From positions 1-64,000 of the forward strand of contig CAVDDT010000003.1 in assembly GCA_963607765.1 (NCBI GenBank): a DNA stretch of 64,000 nucleotides, given 5' to 3'. The notes below the pieces were generated by a model. It was not told where the DNA came from, made no database searches, and was given only the letters and a program-made list of their open reading frames with translations. The position numbers and the translations under genes were made by a program. Source of the stretch: Colivicinus sp963607765. Lineage in GTDB: Bacteria > Bacillota_I > Bacilli_A > Erysipelotrichales > Erysipelotrichaceae. Below are positions 51,292 to 59,232 of this stretch, in pieces. Positions within the stretch are counted from its first letter, which is position 1; every line of letters begins with the position of its first letter.

Positions 51292-51672
51292 ATGATAAAG
51301 ATTGAATGTTGTGGCTTAACTTCAACGCAAACTAAACAAATTATTGAAAAAGAGTTTCCAGGTGAGGTTGAAGCTTACACCGATGCTGATATGGTAGCTG
51401 CTAAAAAGGTTAAGAGTGGTGAAGTTGATTACTATTTGGGAAGTTGTATGACTGGCGGCGGTGGCTCGCTTGCTACAGCGATTATGGTTCTTGGATATAG
51501 CAATTGCTTAGTTGTTTCAAGACAAGGAAGTTGTCCTGATAACAAAAAAGTACGTAATATGGTTTATTCTGGTAACCATAAGGCATTCGGATATGTTAAA
51601 TCTCATACCGAACAAATAGTTCCAGCTTTAGTTAGGGCTCTTATTGATAAGTCAGAAGGAAAGCCTGAATAA
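51292..51672 (+). CDS. yhfU: YhfU-type protein (DUF2620), EIIB-like
   Basis: 126 aa. The first strand and loop, IKIECCGLTSTQTKQIIEKEF, resemble a PTS EIIB phosphocysteine loop (Cys followed by a Ser/Thr-rich helix cap). A glycine-rich loop (GSCMTGGGGSLATAI) and VVSRQGSCPDNKK follow. It is always beside YhfT in the enterobacterial operon. I infer that it could act as a cytoplasmic partner of YhfT. Shine-Dalgarno GGAGGG; a terminator hairpin follows. Confidence 0.75.
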   Translation: MIKIECCGLTSTQTKQIIEKEFPGEVEAYTDADMVAAKKVKSGEVDYYLGSCMTGGGGSLATAIMVLGYSNCLVVSRQGSCPDNKKVRNMVYSGNHKAFGYVKSHTEQIVPALVRALIDKSEGKPE

Positions 51673-51685
51673 AAATTATTAGAAT

Positions 51686-51712
51686 AAGGCACTCTTTCTA
51701 GAGTGCCTTTTT
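51686..51712 (+). terminator. Intra-operon terminator between yhfU and php
   Basis: AAGGCACTCT-TTCT-AGAGTGCCTT followed by TTTTT. It should make the transport half of the operon more abundant than the enzyme half. Confidence 0.83.
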
Positions 51713-51729
51713 ATAGAAAGAAGTATTTT

Positions 51730-52641
51730 ATGATTAGAACTGTTCTTGGGGATATAAACAAGGATTTACTTGGCATCACCATGGCTCATGAGCATTTTAT
51801 TGTTGACTTAGATCGTATTCGTAAAGATGGCGTGTCAAAAATAGAAACTGTTGATGAAGTTATTCCAGAAATTGAATTAATGAAGGACTTAGGTGTTAAT
51901 TCAGTTTTTGAAGTGACCACCAACGATATGGGAAGAGATCCAATAAAATTAAAAAAAATCAGTGAAAAAACAGGTATTAATATTGTATGTTCCACCGGTT
52001 TTTATTTAAGTGAATATCATTATGATTGGTTAAATGATTTAAGTGAAGAAGAAATTGCTGAAATTTTTATTAATGATTTAACTAAAGGCATAGGCGATAC
52101 AGGAATTAAGGCAGGGTTAATAGGGGAAATAGCTTCAAGTAAGCAAAGCTTTGTTGGACTAGAAAAAAGAATTTTAAAGGCTGCTGGAATAGCTAGTGTT
52201 AAAACAGGTGCTGCTGTAAGCACTCACACTGGAAGAAACACTTCTAAAGAAACTGTTGACATTTTACTTGACGTTGGTGTTAATCCTGATAAAGTTATTA
52301 TCGGCCATCAAGACTTAATTGATGATAGTGAATATCATTTAAGTTTGCTTGAAAGAGGCGTTAATATTGCGTTTGATACTTGTGGTAAAAGTGCTTATGT
52401 AAAAGATGAGATTAGAGCTAAGAATATTATTAAATTAATTGAAAAAGGATATGGCAATCATATTGTTCTTTCTAATGATATTTCGCGTAGAACATATTTT
52501 ACTAGTTATGGCCAAAATGGTTATTTGTCAGTAATGAAGATTGTTGTTCCTCTTTTAAAAGAATATGGAGCTTCTAAGGAAGACTTAGATAAGCTTCTAA
52601 TTTATAATCCTGCAAGAATTGTTGATAATGATTGGAAATAA
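51730..52641 (+). CDS. php: Php/YhfV phosphotriesterase-homology protein
   Basis: 303 aa, amidohydrolase TIM barrel of the phosphotriesterase-homology branch. Metal ligands: MAHEHFIVD (His-x-His), GLIGEIASS with the bridging Glu in place of the carbamylated Lys, VSTHTGRN, VIIGHQDL and SNDISRR (Asp). Family members hydrolyse lactones or phosphoesters; Php's own substrate is unknown. The start ATG 51730 follows GAAAGAAG and the intergenic terminator. Confidence 0.9.
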   Translation: MIRTVLGDINKDLLGITMAHEHFIVDLDRIRKDGVSKIETVDEVIPEIELMKDLGVNSVFEVTTNDMGRDPIKLKKISEKTGINIVCSTGFYLSEYHYDWLNDLSEEEIAEIFINDLTKGIGDTGIKAGLIGEIASSKQSFVGLEKRILKAAGIASVKTGAAVSTHTGRNTSKETVDILLDVGVNPDKVIIGHQDLIDDSEYHLSLLERGVNIAFDTCGKSAYVKDEIRAKNIIKLIEKGYGNHIVLSNDISRRTYFTSYGQNGYLSVMKIVVPLLKEYGASKEDLDKLLIYNPARIVDNDWK

Positions 52642-52643
52642 TT

Positions 52644-53816
52644 ATGTTTTTAGATAGACTTGAAAAAAATAATCCTAAGTTAATTGATTTTGGCCTTAAG
52701 GCTGTAAAAAACGGAACAGTTCTTCCTGATTCATATATTCTTGATTTAGATGTTTTTAAAGAAAATGCGTCATATATGAAGGTAGAAGCTGATAAATATG
52801 GAATTAAATTATTTTTCATGCTTAAGCAAATAGGTAGAAATCCACTTATTGCTAAGATGCTTATGGAGGCAGGATTTTCTGGCGCGGTATGTGTAGATTA
52901 TAAAGAAGCATTATGCATGATTGACAATGGAATTAAAATCGGCAATGTTGGCCATCTTGAACAAGTACCTTTATGTTGCTTGGATAAAATTGTATTAAGT
53001 AGACCTGAAGTTATAACTGTTTATAGTTTAGAAAAAATTGAACAAATAAACGATGCTTGCAAAAGGCATAATTTAAGACAAGGCTTGATGATAAGACTAA
53101 CGGATGATGATTCTAACCTTTATTCTGGACAAATTGCTGGTTTTGATAGTAAAGAGCTTCAAAACATTATTGATAAAGTAAATAAATTAGATAATGTTTA
53201 TATTAAGGGATTAACTGTTTTCCCGGCTTTATTATTTGATGATAAAAAGGGAAAGATAGTTCCTACCAGCAATATAAATGCGCTTAATAGGGGCATTGAA
53301 GTGTGCAAGAATAATTCGTTAGATGATTTATTGATTAATATACCTAGTTGTACATGTTGCAGTTCTATTCCTTTGATTAGGGAAATTGGTGGCAATAATG
53401 GTGAACCGGGACATGGCTTATCTGGTACTACTCCATTACATGTGATTAGTGATGAAAAGGAAAGAGTTGCTTATTGCTATGTCTCGGAAATTTCACATAA
53501 CTTCAAAGACAAAGCGTATTGTTATGGCGGTGGTGAATATCGTAGAGGCCACATGCATAATATTTTAATTGGTGATGACTATAATAGTGCAATTAATAGC
53601 ACTGTATCTAATCCGGATATAGATTCAATTGATTATCATTTTGAGATTGATGGCAATTTTAAGGTTGGTGAGCCTTGTTTAATGTGTTTTAGAACACAAG
53701 TATTTACAACACGCAGCAATGTGGTTGTTGTTAAGGGAATAAGTGAAGACAAGCCTGAAATATTAGGAACTTTTGATGGCTTAGGAAGAAAAATTGGAGT
53801 TAATTGGCATGATTAG
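52644..53816 (+). CDS. yhfX: YhfX-type PLP enzyme (alanine racemase fold)
   Basis: 390 aa, close to E. coli YhfX. The N-terminal barrel has the fold-type-III PLP lysine in LFFMLKQIGRNPLIAKML (about residue 55), with VDYKEALCMIDNGIKIGNVGH next; the second half carries GGEYRRGHMHNILIGDD and a C-terminal beta domain. Such enzymes racemise or decarboxylate amino acids. ATG 52644 lies 2 bp after the php stop without a good Shine-Dalgarno, so it depends on coupling. Its end overlaps the amidase-like gene by 8 bp. Confidence 0.85.
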   Translation: MFLDRLEKNNPKLIDFGLKAVKNGTVLPDSYILDLDVFKENASYMKVEADKYGIKLFFMLKQIGRNPLIAKMLMEAGFSGAVCVDYKEALCMIDNGIKIGNVGHLEQVPLCCLDKIVLSRPEVITVYSLEKIEQINDACKRHNLRQGLMIRLTDDDSNLYSGQIAGFDSKELQNIIDKVNKLDNVYIKGLTVFPALLFDDKKGKIVPTSNINALNRGIEVCKNNSLDDLLINIPSCTCCSSIPLIREIGGNNGEPGHGLSGTTPLHVISDEKERVAYCYVSEISHNFKDKAYCYGGGEYRRGHMHNILIGDDYNSAINSTVSNPDIDSIDYHFEIDGNFKVGEPCLMCFRTQVFTTRSNVVVVKGISEDKPEILGTFDGLGRKIGVNWHD

Positions 53817-54777
53817 TGATAATAGGATGGCTCATAAGTTGGCTCTTTTAAATCCATATAAATCGGTTGTTAAAGCCTTTGATGTACAAGAAGATAAAAT
53901 TTTAGTTGGTATTAAGAATGTTAGCTCTATTCCTAATACTTTGATGCATAAATTGGAAAACTATGGGTTTATGCTTCATACTATTGATAAGAAATCTACT
54001 CTAGCAGGAAGAGCGGTAGATACTGATTTAATAAATCCAATTACTGGTGGGTATATGTCTGGCTCTAGCTCTGGCACTGCGTTAAATGTTTTTGCTGGAA
54101 TTAATGATTTAGGCATTGGAAACGATGGTGGAGGATCTGTTTTAGTTCCTGCAATGTGCGTTAATGTTACTGGCTTTATATCAAAATTGATTGAGAAAGA
54201 TAGACAACAGAAATTAAAGCCTAATACCGATGGCATGGTAGCTGGAAATTCTTTGGGTTTTATTGTTAGAGATAGAGACATCTTGCTTAAGGCAATTAAA
54301 GATGTTCTTAATTTGGAAAGTGATTCTAGCTACGGGCTTGTTTATAGTGATAGGAATTATCTTGGCATAAATAGCGAGATAGTAGCTTTGATTGATGATA
54401 ATGCCGATAGAAAAGAACTGGTTCCTTTTTTAAGTGACCTATTGTCAAAATGCGATGTTTTGATTAAACAAGAAGGCCCGGTTGATTTATATGGCTTTGG
54501 CGATAGTTTATTTGGCCATTTTGATGCTCGTACAAAAGAGATTCAAAGAATGGCTAATAAGGGCTATGCTAGAGTATGCAATATTTGCGGTGCTACCGCA
54601 TTATGCGTTCCCGGTAGAGAACTTGGCGTTTCTACTTTGCTTATTTGTGAAAGCAAAGAAGAGAAAATAAAGAAATTATTAAAGGCATATGAATATATCG
54701 AAGATGTTCATGATGAATTAATTGAGAGATATTTTTTGGATTACAATAGCTATTTCAATGAGGGCTATAAGATTTAG
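53809..54777 (+). CDS. Compact amidase-signature family protein in the yhf-like operon
   Basis: 322 aa, about two thirds of a normal amidase. The catalytic Ser-cisSer-Lys triad can be placed: Lys in ILVGIKNVSS, cis-Ser in YMSGSSSGTALNVFAG, and nucleophile Ser in LGIGNDGGGSVLVPAMCVNVTGF. These line up with VKDN, GGSSGG and GTDTGGSIR of classical amidases; the segment between Lys and GSSSG is shortened. It would hydrolyse an amide. GGAG is 9 nt upstream of ATG 53809. E. coli's yhf operon has no such gene as I recall it, so it is an addition or a lost member. Confidence 0.75.
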   Translation: MISDNRMAHKLALLNPYKSVVKAFDVQEDKILVGIKNVSSIPNTLMHKLENYGFMLHTIDKKSTLAGRAVDTDLINPITGGYMSGSSSGTALNVFAGINDLGIGNDGGGSVLVPAMCVNVTGFISKLIEKDRQQKLKPNTDGMVAGNSLGFIVRDRDILLKAIKDVLNLESDSSYGLVYSDRNYLGINSEIVALIDDNADRKELVPFLSDLLSKCDVLIKQEGPVDLYGFGDSLFGHFDARTKEIQRMANKGYARVCNICGATALCVPGRELGVSTLLICESKEEKIKKLLKAYEYIEDVHDELIERYFLDYNSYFNEGYKI

Positions 54778-54785
54778 GAGAGTTT

Positions 54786-55886
54786 ATGAAATCATTTCCA
54801 TTAAAGAGTATAAGTATTGAAGAAGCAATGGGCAAACAATTTAAGCTTGTTGATTGCATTGCTAGTAATTTTAAAGGCGAAGAGATATTGAGCAGTGGTG
54901 ATTTGGGCATTCATCAGCCAGAAAACGAGCCAGTCACAACTTCAAAGGTAGAGAAGGTTATTGCGGATTTCTTTGGCCAAGAGAAAGCTATTTTGGTAAG
55001 GGGGGCAGGGACAGGCGCACTTAGATATAGCTTGTCTGCTTGCTTTAAACCTAATGATAAAGTTTTAGTACATAAAGCTCCTATTTACTCTACTACTCAA
55101 ACTAGTTTTGAGATGTTTGGTTTGATTCCAGTTTATGCTGATTTTAATAATTTAGATAATATTAAGACTGTGCTTAATGATAAAGAAATTAAGGGTGCTT
55201 TAATTCAACATTCTAGGCAAGTAATAGAAGACAGTTATGATTTAGGTGAAGTGATTAAGGCTATTAAAGATGTTAATGCTGATTTGCCTATCGTTATTGA
55301 TGACAACTATGCAGTTATGAAAGTTAAAAAAATTGGTTGTGAATTGAATGGTGACTTAAGTGCATTTTCTTCTTTTAAATTGCAAGGTCCAGTTGGAATT
55401 GGCGTTGTTGTTGGCAAAGAAGAATATATTAATAAGATTAGGAAGATGCATTATTCTGGAGGTTGCCAAGTTCAAGGCTATGAGGCTATGGAAGTTTTAC
55501 GTGGCTTGATTTATGCTCCTGTAATGTTGGCTATAACAGCGATGGAAGCAGAAAAAGTTTTGGCCGAACTTAAAAATGGCACAATCAAGGAAATTAATGA
55601 TGCTTATATTGCTAATGCACAATCTAAGGTTTTACTTATTTCTTTTAATGAACCGATTGCTAGAAAAGTTTTAGAAAATGCCAACAAGCTTGGTGCTTTG
55701 CCTTATCCTGCTGGTGCTGAAAGTAAATACGAGATGGTTCCACTGTTTTATAAAGTATCTGGCACTTTCTTAAAGAAAGATCCTAGCCTTATTGATTATA
55801 TGATTAGAGTTAACTGCAATAGAGCTGGCAAGGATACGGTTATTAGAATTTTAAAAGAAGCTATTAGGATGACAAAAGAAGGTTAG
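54786..55886 (+). CDS. yhfS: YhfS-type PLP-dependent aminotransferase-fold enzyme
   Basis: 366 aa, fold type I, similar in length to E. coli YhfS. It shows the cofactor strand KAILVRGAGTGALRYSLSACF, Asp in LPIVIDDNYAVMK and the likely PLP lysine in SSFKLQGPVGIGVVVG, followed by YSGGCQVQGYEAMEVLRGLIYAPVM. The family resembles cysteine-lyase/selenocysteine-synthase-like enzymes more than classical transaminases. Substrate unknown. TAGGAGAG lies 7 nt before the ATG; it is 8 bp after the amidase-like gene. Confidence 0.85.
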   Translation: MKSFPLKSISIEEAMGKQFKLVDCIASNFKGEEILSSGDLGIHQPENEPVTTSKVEKVIADFFGQEKAILVRGAGTGALRYSLSACFKPNDKVLVHKAPIYSTTQTSFEMFGLIPVYADFNNLDNIKTVLNDKEIKGALIQHSRQVIEDSYDLGEVIKAIKDVNADLPIVIDDNYAVMKVKKIGCELNGDLSAFSSFKLQGPVGIGVVVGKEEYINKIRKMHYSGGCQVQGYEAMEVLRGLIYAPVMLAITAMEAEKVLAELKNGTIKEINDAYIANAQSKVLLISFNEPIARKVLENANKLGALPYPAGAESKYEMVPLFYKVSGTFLKKDPSLIDYMIRVNCNRAGKDTVIRILKEAIRMTKEG

Positions 55887-55889
55887 AAG

Positions 55890-57104
55890 ATGAAAAAAAG
55901 ATTTGTTGTTATTGTTTTAGACGGATTTGGTATGGGTGCTACCAAGGATGCTTATATTGTTAGGCCAGGAGATGAAAAGGCTTCAACTTTGGGAAGCATT
56001 TTGAAGGATTTTCCTGATATGTATTTGCCTAATTTGGAAAAATTGGGGTTAATGAATGCTTTTGGTTCTGACTCAAATAAGATGAAAAGAAATCCTTTGG
56101 CTAATTTTGGTAAGGCTGAACTAATGCATTATGGCGCTGATACTTTTATGGGTCATCAAGAAATCATGGGCACTCTTCCCAAAAAGCCTGATGAACATCC
56201 TTTTCAAGAAAAAGTAGATATTGTCTATAAGCATTTAAAGGATGCTGGCCATAAAGTTGATTATGTAACTTGTCAAGGGCTAAAGTACCTAGCTGTTGAT
56301 GATTATGTAACTGTAGCTGATAATTTAGAGGCTGATCTAGGTATGTGTTATAACGTTACTGCACCTCTTGACTATATTTCTTTTGAAAAAGAAGTTGAGA
56401 TAGCTAAACTTGTAAGAGAAGTTGTAACTGTAGGTAGAGTAATTGTTTTTGGCGGCACTGGAAACAATATGCAGGATTTATATAACGCTCAAGAAGTAAG
56501 AGAGGGAAGATTTATTGGCATTTCTAGTTCTAAGTCAAAATCTTATGAACAAGGATATCAATGTCTTCATTTAGGATACGGTGTTGATCCTGAGGTTCAA
56601 GCTCCGACTATTTTAACTAAAGCCGGCATTGGCTGTACTTTAATTGGAAAGGTTGCAGATATTGTAACTAATAATTTGGGCACTTCCATTAGTTGTGTTG
56701 ATACTGCTGAATGTCTTAAATTAACGTATCAAGCTTTGCTTGACAACGATGTTGGTTTTATTTGTACCAATGTGCAGGAAACGGATTTGGCTGGACATAG
56801 TCAAAGCTCAGAAAGATATAAAGAAGTTTTAGAAATTGCCGATAAGGGTTTAAATGATATTCTTAATGCTATTAACGATGATGATGTTTTACTGATTATG
56901 GCTGACCATGGCAATGATCCTGATATTGGCCATTCAAAGCATACAAGAGAGAATGTTCCTTTATTGATTAAGCATGGAAATGTTACTGGTGTTAATGTTG
57001 GACTTCGAAAATCTTTATCTGATGTAGGGGCTAGTGTGTGTGATTTCTTTGGCGTTGATGCGCCTGAAAATGGCACTTCTTTTATGGACTTATTAAAGAA
57101 GTAA
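55890..57104 (+). CDS. yhfW: YhfW-type phosphopentomutase-like enzyme
   Basis: 404 aa of the alkaline phosphatase/DeoB superfamily, matching E. coli YhfW in size. Metal Asp in VIVLDGFGMGATKDA, the phosphothreonine loop GADTFMGHQEIMGTLPKKP, and MADHGNDPDIGHSKHTRENVPLL are intact, so a phosphate transfer or mutase reaction is expected. The cap region between them differs from DeoB. Last gene of the yhf-like operon. Its presence implies that a phosphorylated sugar or alcohol occurs in the pathway. Confidence 0.87.
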   Translation: MKKRFVVIVLDGFGMGATKDAYIVRPGDEKASTLGSILKDFPDMYLPNLEKLGLMNAFGSDSNKMKRNPLANFGKAELMHYGADTFMGHQEIMGTLPKKPDEHPFQEKVDIVYKHLKDAGHKVDYVTCQGLKYLAVDDYVTVADNLEADLGMCYNVTAPLDYISFEKEVEIAKLVREVVTVGRVIVFGGTGNNMQDLYNAQEVREGRFIGISSSKSKSYEQGYQCLHLGYGVDPEVQAPTILTKAGIGCTLIGKVADIVTNNLGTSISCVDTAECLKLTYQALLDNDVGFICTNVQETDLAGHSQSSERYKEVLEIADKGLNDILNAINDDDVLLIMADHGNDPDIGHSKHTRENVPLLIKHGNVTGVNVGLRKSLSDVGASVCDFFGVDAPENGTSFMDLLKK

Positions 57105-57163
57105 TCACATAATTTTCCATAATTAATCCATTTATATTTCACATTAGAATTTTATTATTATAG

Positions 57164-57249
57164 TGTAAAGTGAATAAGAACTTTACATATCCCCCCCTTT
57201 ATCTTATATATAAACAAAAGACGGGCCACAATATGTGGTCTTTCTTTTT
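57164..57249 (+). ncRNA. Candidate C-rich small RNA downstream of yhfW
   Basis: An inverted repeat (TGTAAAGT-N8-ACTTTACA, 57164-57187) is followed by single-stranded-looking AUCCCCCCCUUU (seven Cs, 57191-57197). A terminator then follows: GGCCACA-AUA-UGUGGUC plus a U-rich tail (57224-57249). This is the layout of Bacillota sRNAs that mask Shine-Dalgarno sequences with a C-rich loop. A plausible promoter (TTCACA, 15 nt, TATAGT 57159-57164) would start transcription at the end of the first arm, so either the real start is upstream or the repeat is an operator. AUCCCCCCCU is fully complementary to AGGGGGGGAU at the bioY ribosome site. Confidence 0.45.
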
Positions 57250-57288
57250 GGCCAAATATTATATAATTAGTGCAAGAGGTTATTAACT

Positions 57289-57648
57289 ATGAAAAATGAT
57301 GTAAAGTGTTACCGTTGCGGTACACCAATTGTGTTAAACAATAAGACAATAGGAGAAGTTGTTACATGTCCTCATTGTCAAGGCAAGATGTCTTTAGATA
57401 AGAAAACAAATAGATGGTATAAAGTCTATCGTTATGTTTTTATCTTACTTGTTTCTTTATTGTTAATATTTGGCTTATTTCAAGTAACTACTAATTTTAT
57501 TATTTTGATTCTTGCATGTATTTTGATCTCGTTTTTTATCAGCAGTGTGGCAGATGGTGTAGCTTTATGGCTTACATACAAAACTGTTGGATTAAGCTAT
57601 GCACATGTTGAGACTGAAAAAGAATTAAAAAAGCACAACAAGAAATAA
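57289..57648 (+). CDS. Zinc-ribbon small membrane protein (paralogue 2)
   Basis: 119 aa, same plan as the protein at 49215: zinc ribbon KCYRCGTPIV and VTCPHCQGKMSLDKK, then two membrane helices and a tail (SYAHVETEKELKKHNKK). MK(S/N)DVKCYRCGT and M(T/S)LDKK are shared. It has its own -10 (TATAAT about 35 nt upstream) and AAGAGG before the ATG. Expressed separately from the yhf-like operon; function unknown. Confidence 0.7.
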   Translation: MKNDVKCYRCGTPIVLNNKTIGEVVTCPHCQGKMSLDKKTNRWYKVYRYVFILLVSLLLIFGLFQVTTNFIILILACILISFFISSVADGVALWLTYKTVGLSYAHVETEKELKKHNKK

Positions 57649-57653
57649 AAAGA

Positions 57654-57695
57654 ACCGTAATAACTTCACAGACAAGCAAGTTATTGCGGTTTTTA
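57654..57695 (+). terminator. Long terminator after the second zinc-ribbon gene
   Basis: ACCGTAATAACTT-N11-AAGTTATTGCGGT (13 bp, one G-U) followed by TTTTT. Confidence 0.88.
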
Positions 57696-58011
57696 AATTT
57701 CAAAATAAGTGCGTAATAATTGCAAAAAGGATGAGCTTGAGAAAAAACATTGCAAAGCAATTATTGAAAACATTAAAGAAATCATAATTGTCTAGAAAAA
57801 AGTAATTGCAAGGTAAATGTTATTTTACCAAGAAGTCCAAGAATATCAGGATGACCAAGAGAAAACATTAAAATATGATGCGAGATAATTTTATAAGTTT
57901 TATTAGTTAAGAAAATAACTTTATTCTATTTGTTAGTCTAAAGGCAACTTTATGGTAAAATCTATGTAAAGGGATTATCCCTTGGTAATTTTTAATGAAA
58001 GGATAAATGAA
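57696..58011 (+). other. Gene-poor spacer before the nucleoside-transport operon
   Basis: About 316 bp without a firm gene. It holds two doubtful small ORFs: 57817-57888 (23 codons, MLFYQEVQEYQDDQEKT..., with AAGG 5 nt upstream) and a GTG-started frame from 57710 (KKDELEKKHCKAIIEN...). Both look like coding remnants. GGTAAA-TTTACC at 57812-57830 could form a small hairpin. At the end are a likely bmpA promoter (TGG-TAAAAT, 57953-57961) and a hairpin AAGGGA-TTA-TCCCTT (57969-57983) in the leader. No purine riboswitch motif is seen. Confidence 0.4.
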
Positions 58012-59157
58012 ATGAAAAAGTTACTAACTGTATTGTTATCTTTCTTCATGGTATTCGCTTTAGTTGGATGTTCAAGCTCTAGCAGCAGCGATTCTAGTGA
58101 AGGAGATGATTCTTCTGATGCAACTGATGATAGCGAAGGTTACAAGGTTGCTGTCGTTACTGATGTTGGCCAATTAAACGATGGTGGTTTCAACCAAGGA
58201 ACTTATGAAGGTGCTGTTGCTTTTGCTGAAGCAAACGGTTTATCTTACAAGTATTACCAACCAGCTAATGGTTCTGATGCAACTGATGATGACAGAATCG
58301 CTGCTATGAGACAAGCTGTTGAAGGCGGCGCTGAAGTTATTGTTACTCCTGGCTATCTACAAGCTACTGCTCTTCAAACTGTTGCTGAAGAAAACCCAGA
58401 TGTTAAATTTGTTTTCGTTGATGGTTGGGCTGTAGGTCTTGATAACGTTACTGCTATTTCTTACCATGAAGAAGAATCAGGTTTCTTCGCTGGTTATGCT
58501 GCAGTTAAAGATGGTTATACAAGCTTAGGCGGCACATTCGGTGGTGCTGGTACAAATGCTGCTTGTAATAGATTCGCGTATGGTTACGTTCAAGGTATCC
58601 AAGCTGCTGCTGAAGAATTGGGAGAAACTGTTGATGTAACTATGTCATTCTTATATGGTGGTTCATTCTCTTCTAGTACAGAACTTCAAACTCAAATTTC
58701 TGGTTGGTACAACAATGGTGTCCAAGTAGTATTTGCTTGTGGTGGTTCTATGCTTCAATCAGTAAAGGCTGCTGCTTCTGAAACAACTGATGGCAAGATT
58801 ATCGGTGTTGACGTTGACCAAGCTAGCGAATCTGATAGAGTAATCACTTCTGCATTTAAAGGCTTAAGCGAATCAGTTCAATTAGTTCTTAACGAATGGA
58901 ACAATGGTGAGTGGGATAGCAAGTTAGCTGATCAATTATCTAACTTAGGTGTTAGTGATAATGCTACTGGTATTCCTACTACTGAATCTTCTTGGAGATT
59001 CAATAGCTTCACCGTTGAAGAATATGAAGCTATTAAGGAAAAAGTTGCTAATGGAGAAATCACTATTAGCGCTGATTGTGCTGACCTTTCAACTGCTGAA
59101 GGTTGGGATAGCTTAAAAGCTAGCTGCACAAACGTTAATTTAAATCTTGAATATTAA
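58012..59157 (+). CDS. bmpA: BMP-family nucleoside-binding lipoprotein
   Basis: 381 aa. A lipoprotein signal (MKKLLTVLLSFFMVFALVGC) is followed by a Ser/Asp-rich linker and the BMP/PnrA fold: VAVVTDVGQLNDGGFNQGTYEG, FVDGWAVGLDNVTAISYHEEESGFFAGYAAVKDGYT, GGTFGGAGTNAACNRFAYGYVQG, ACGGSMLQSV and IGVDVDQASESDRVITSAFKG. It delivers nucleosides to the ABC transporter encoded next. AAAGGA precedes ATG 58012. A strong terminator follows, which would raise its level above that of the transporter subunits. Confidence 0.94.
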   Translation: MKKLLTVLLSFFMVFALVGCSSSSSSDSSEGDDSSDATDDSEGYKVAVVTDVGQLNDGGFNQGTYEGAVAFAEANGLSYKYYQPANGSDATDDDRIAAMRQAVEGGAEVIVTPGYLQATALQTVAEENPDVKFVFVDGWAVGLDNVTAISYHEEESGFFAGYAAVKDGYTSLGGTFGGAGTNAACNRFAYGYVQGIQAAAEELGETVDVTMSFLYGGSFSSSTELQTQISGWYNNGVQVVFACGGSMLQSVKAAASETTDGKIIGVDVDQASESDRVITSAFKGLSESVQLVLNEWNNGEWDSKLADQLSNLGVSDNATGIPTTESSWRFNSFTVEEYEAIKEKVANGEITISADCADLSTAEGWDSLKASCTNVNLNLEY

Positions 59158-59176
59158 TTTAAAATAACATTCTTTT

Positions 59177-59206
59177 AGAAGACACCCTTTGGGGTGTCTT
59201 CTTTTA
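59177..59206 (+). terminator. Partial terminator between bmpA and nupA
   Basis: AGAAGACACCC-TTTG-GGGTGTCTTCT followed by TTT, inside the transport operon; probably read through in part. Confidence 0.85.
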
Positions 59207-59232
59207 TAAGATATGAATAAAGGAGAAAGTTT

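Noticed and set aside
57830..57870. CCAAGA-type short repeats, possible array
   Set aside because: Units are irregular (accaagaag, tccaagaat, accaagaga), too short, and read as codons of a small ORF; no CRISPR array or cas gene in the window.
57696..58011. Purine riboswitch ahead of bmpA
   Set aside because: No purine-riboswitch core or three-way junction can be drawn; only a small hairpin near 57969-57983 is present.
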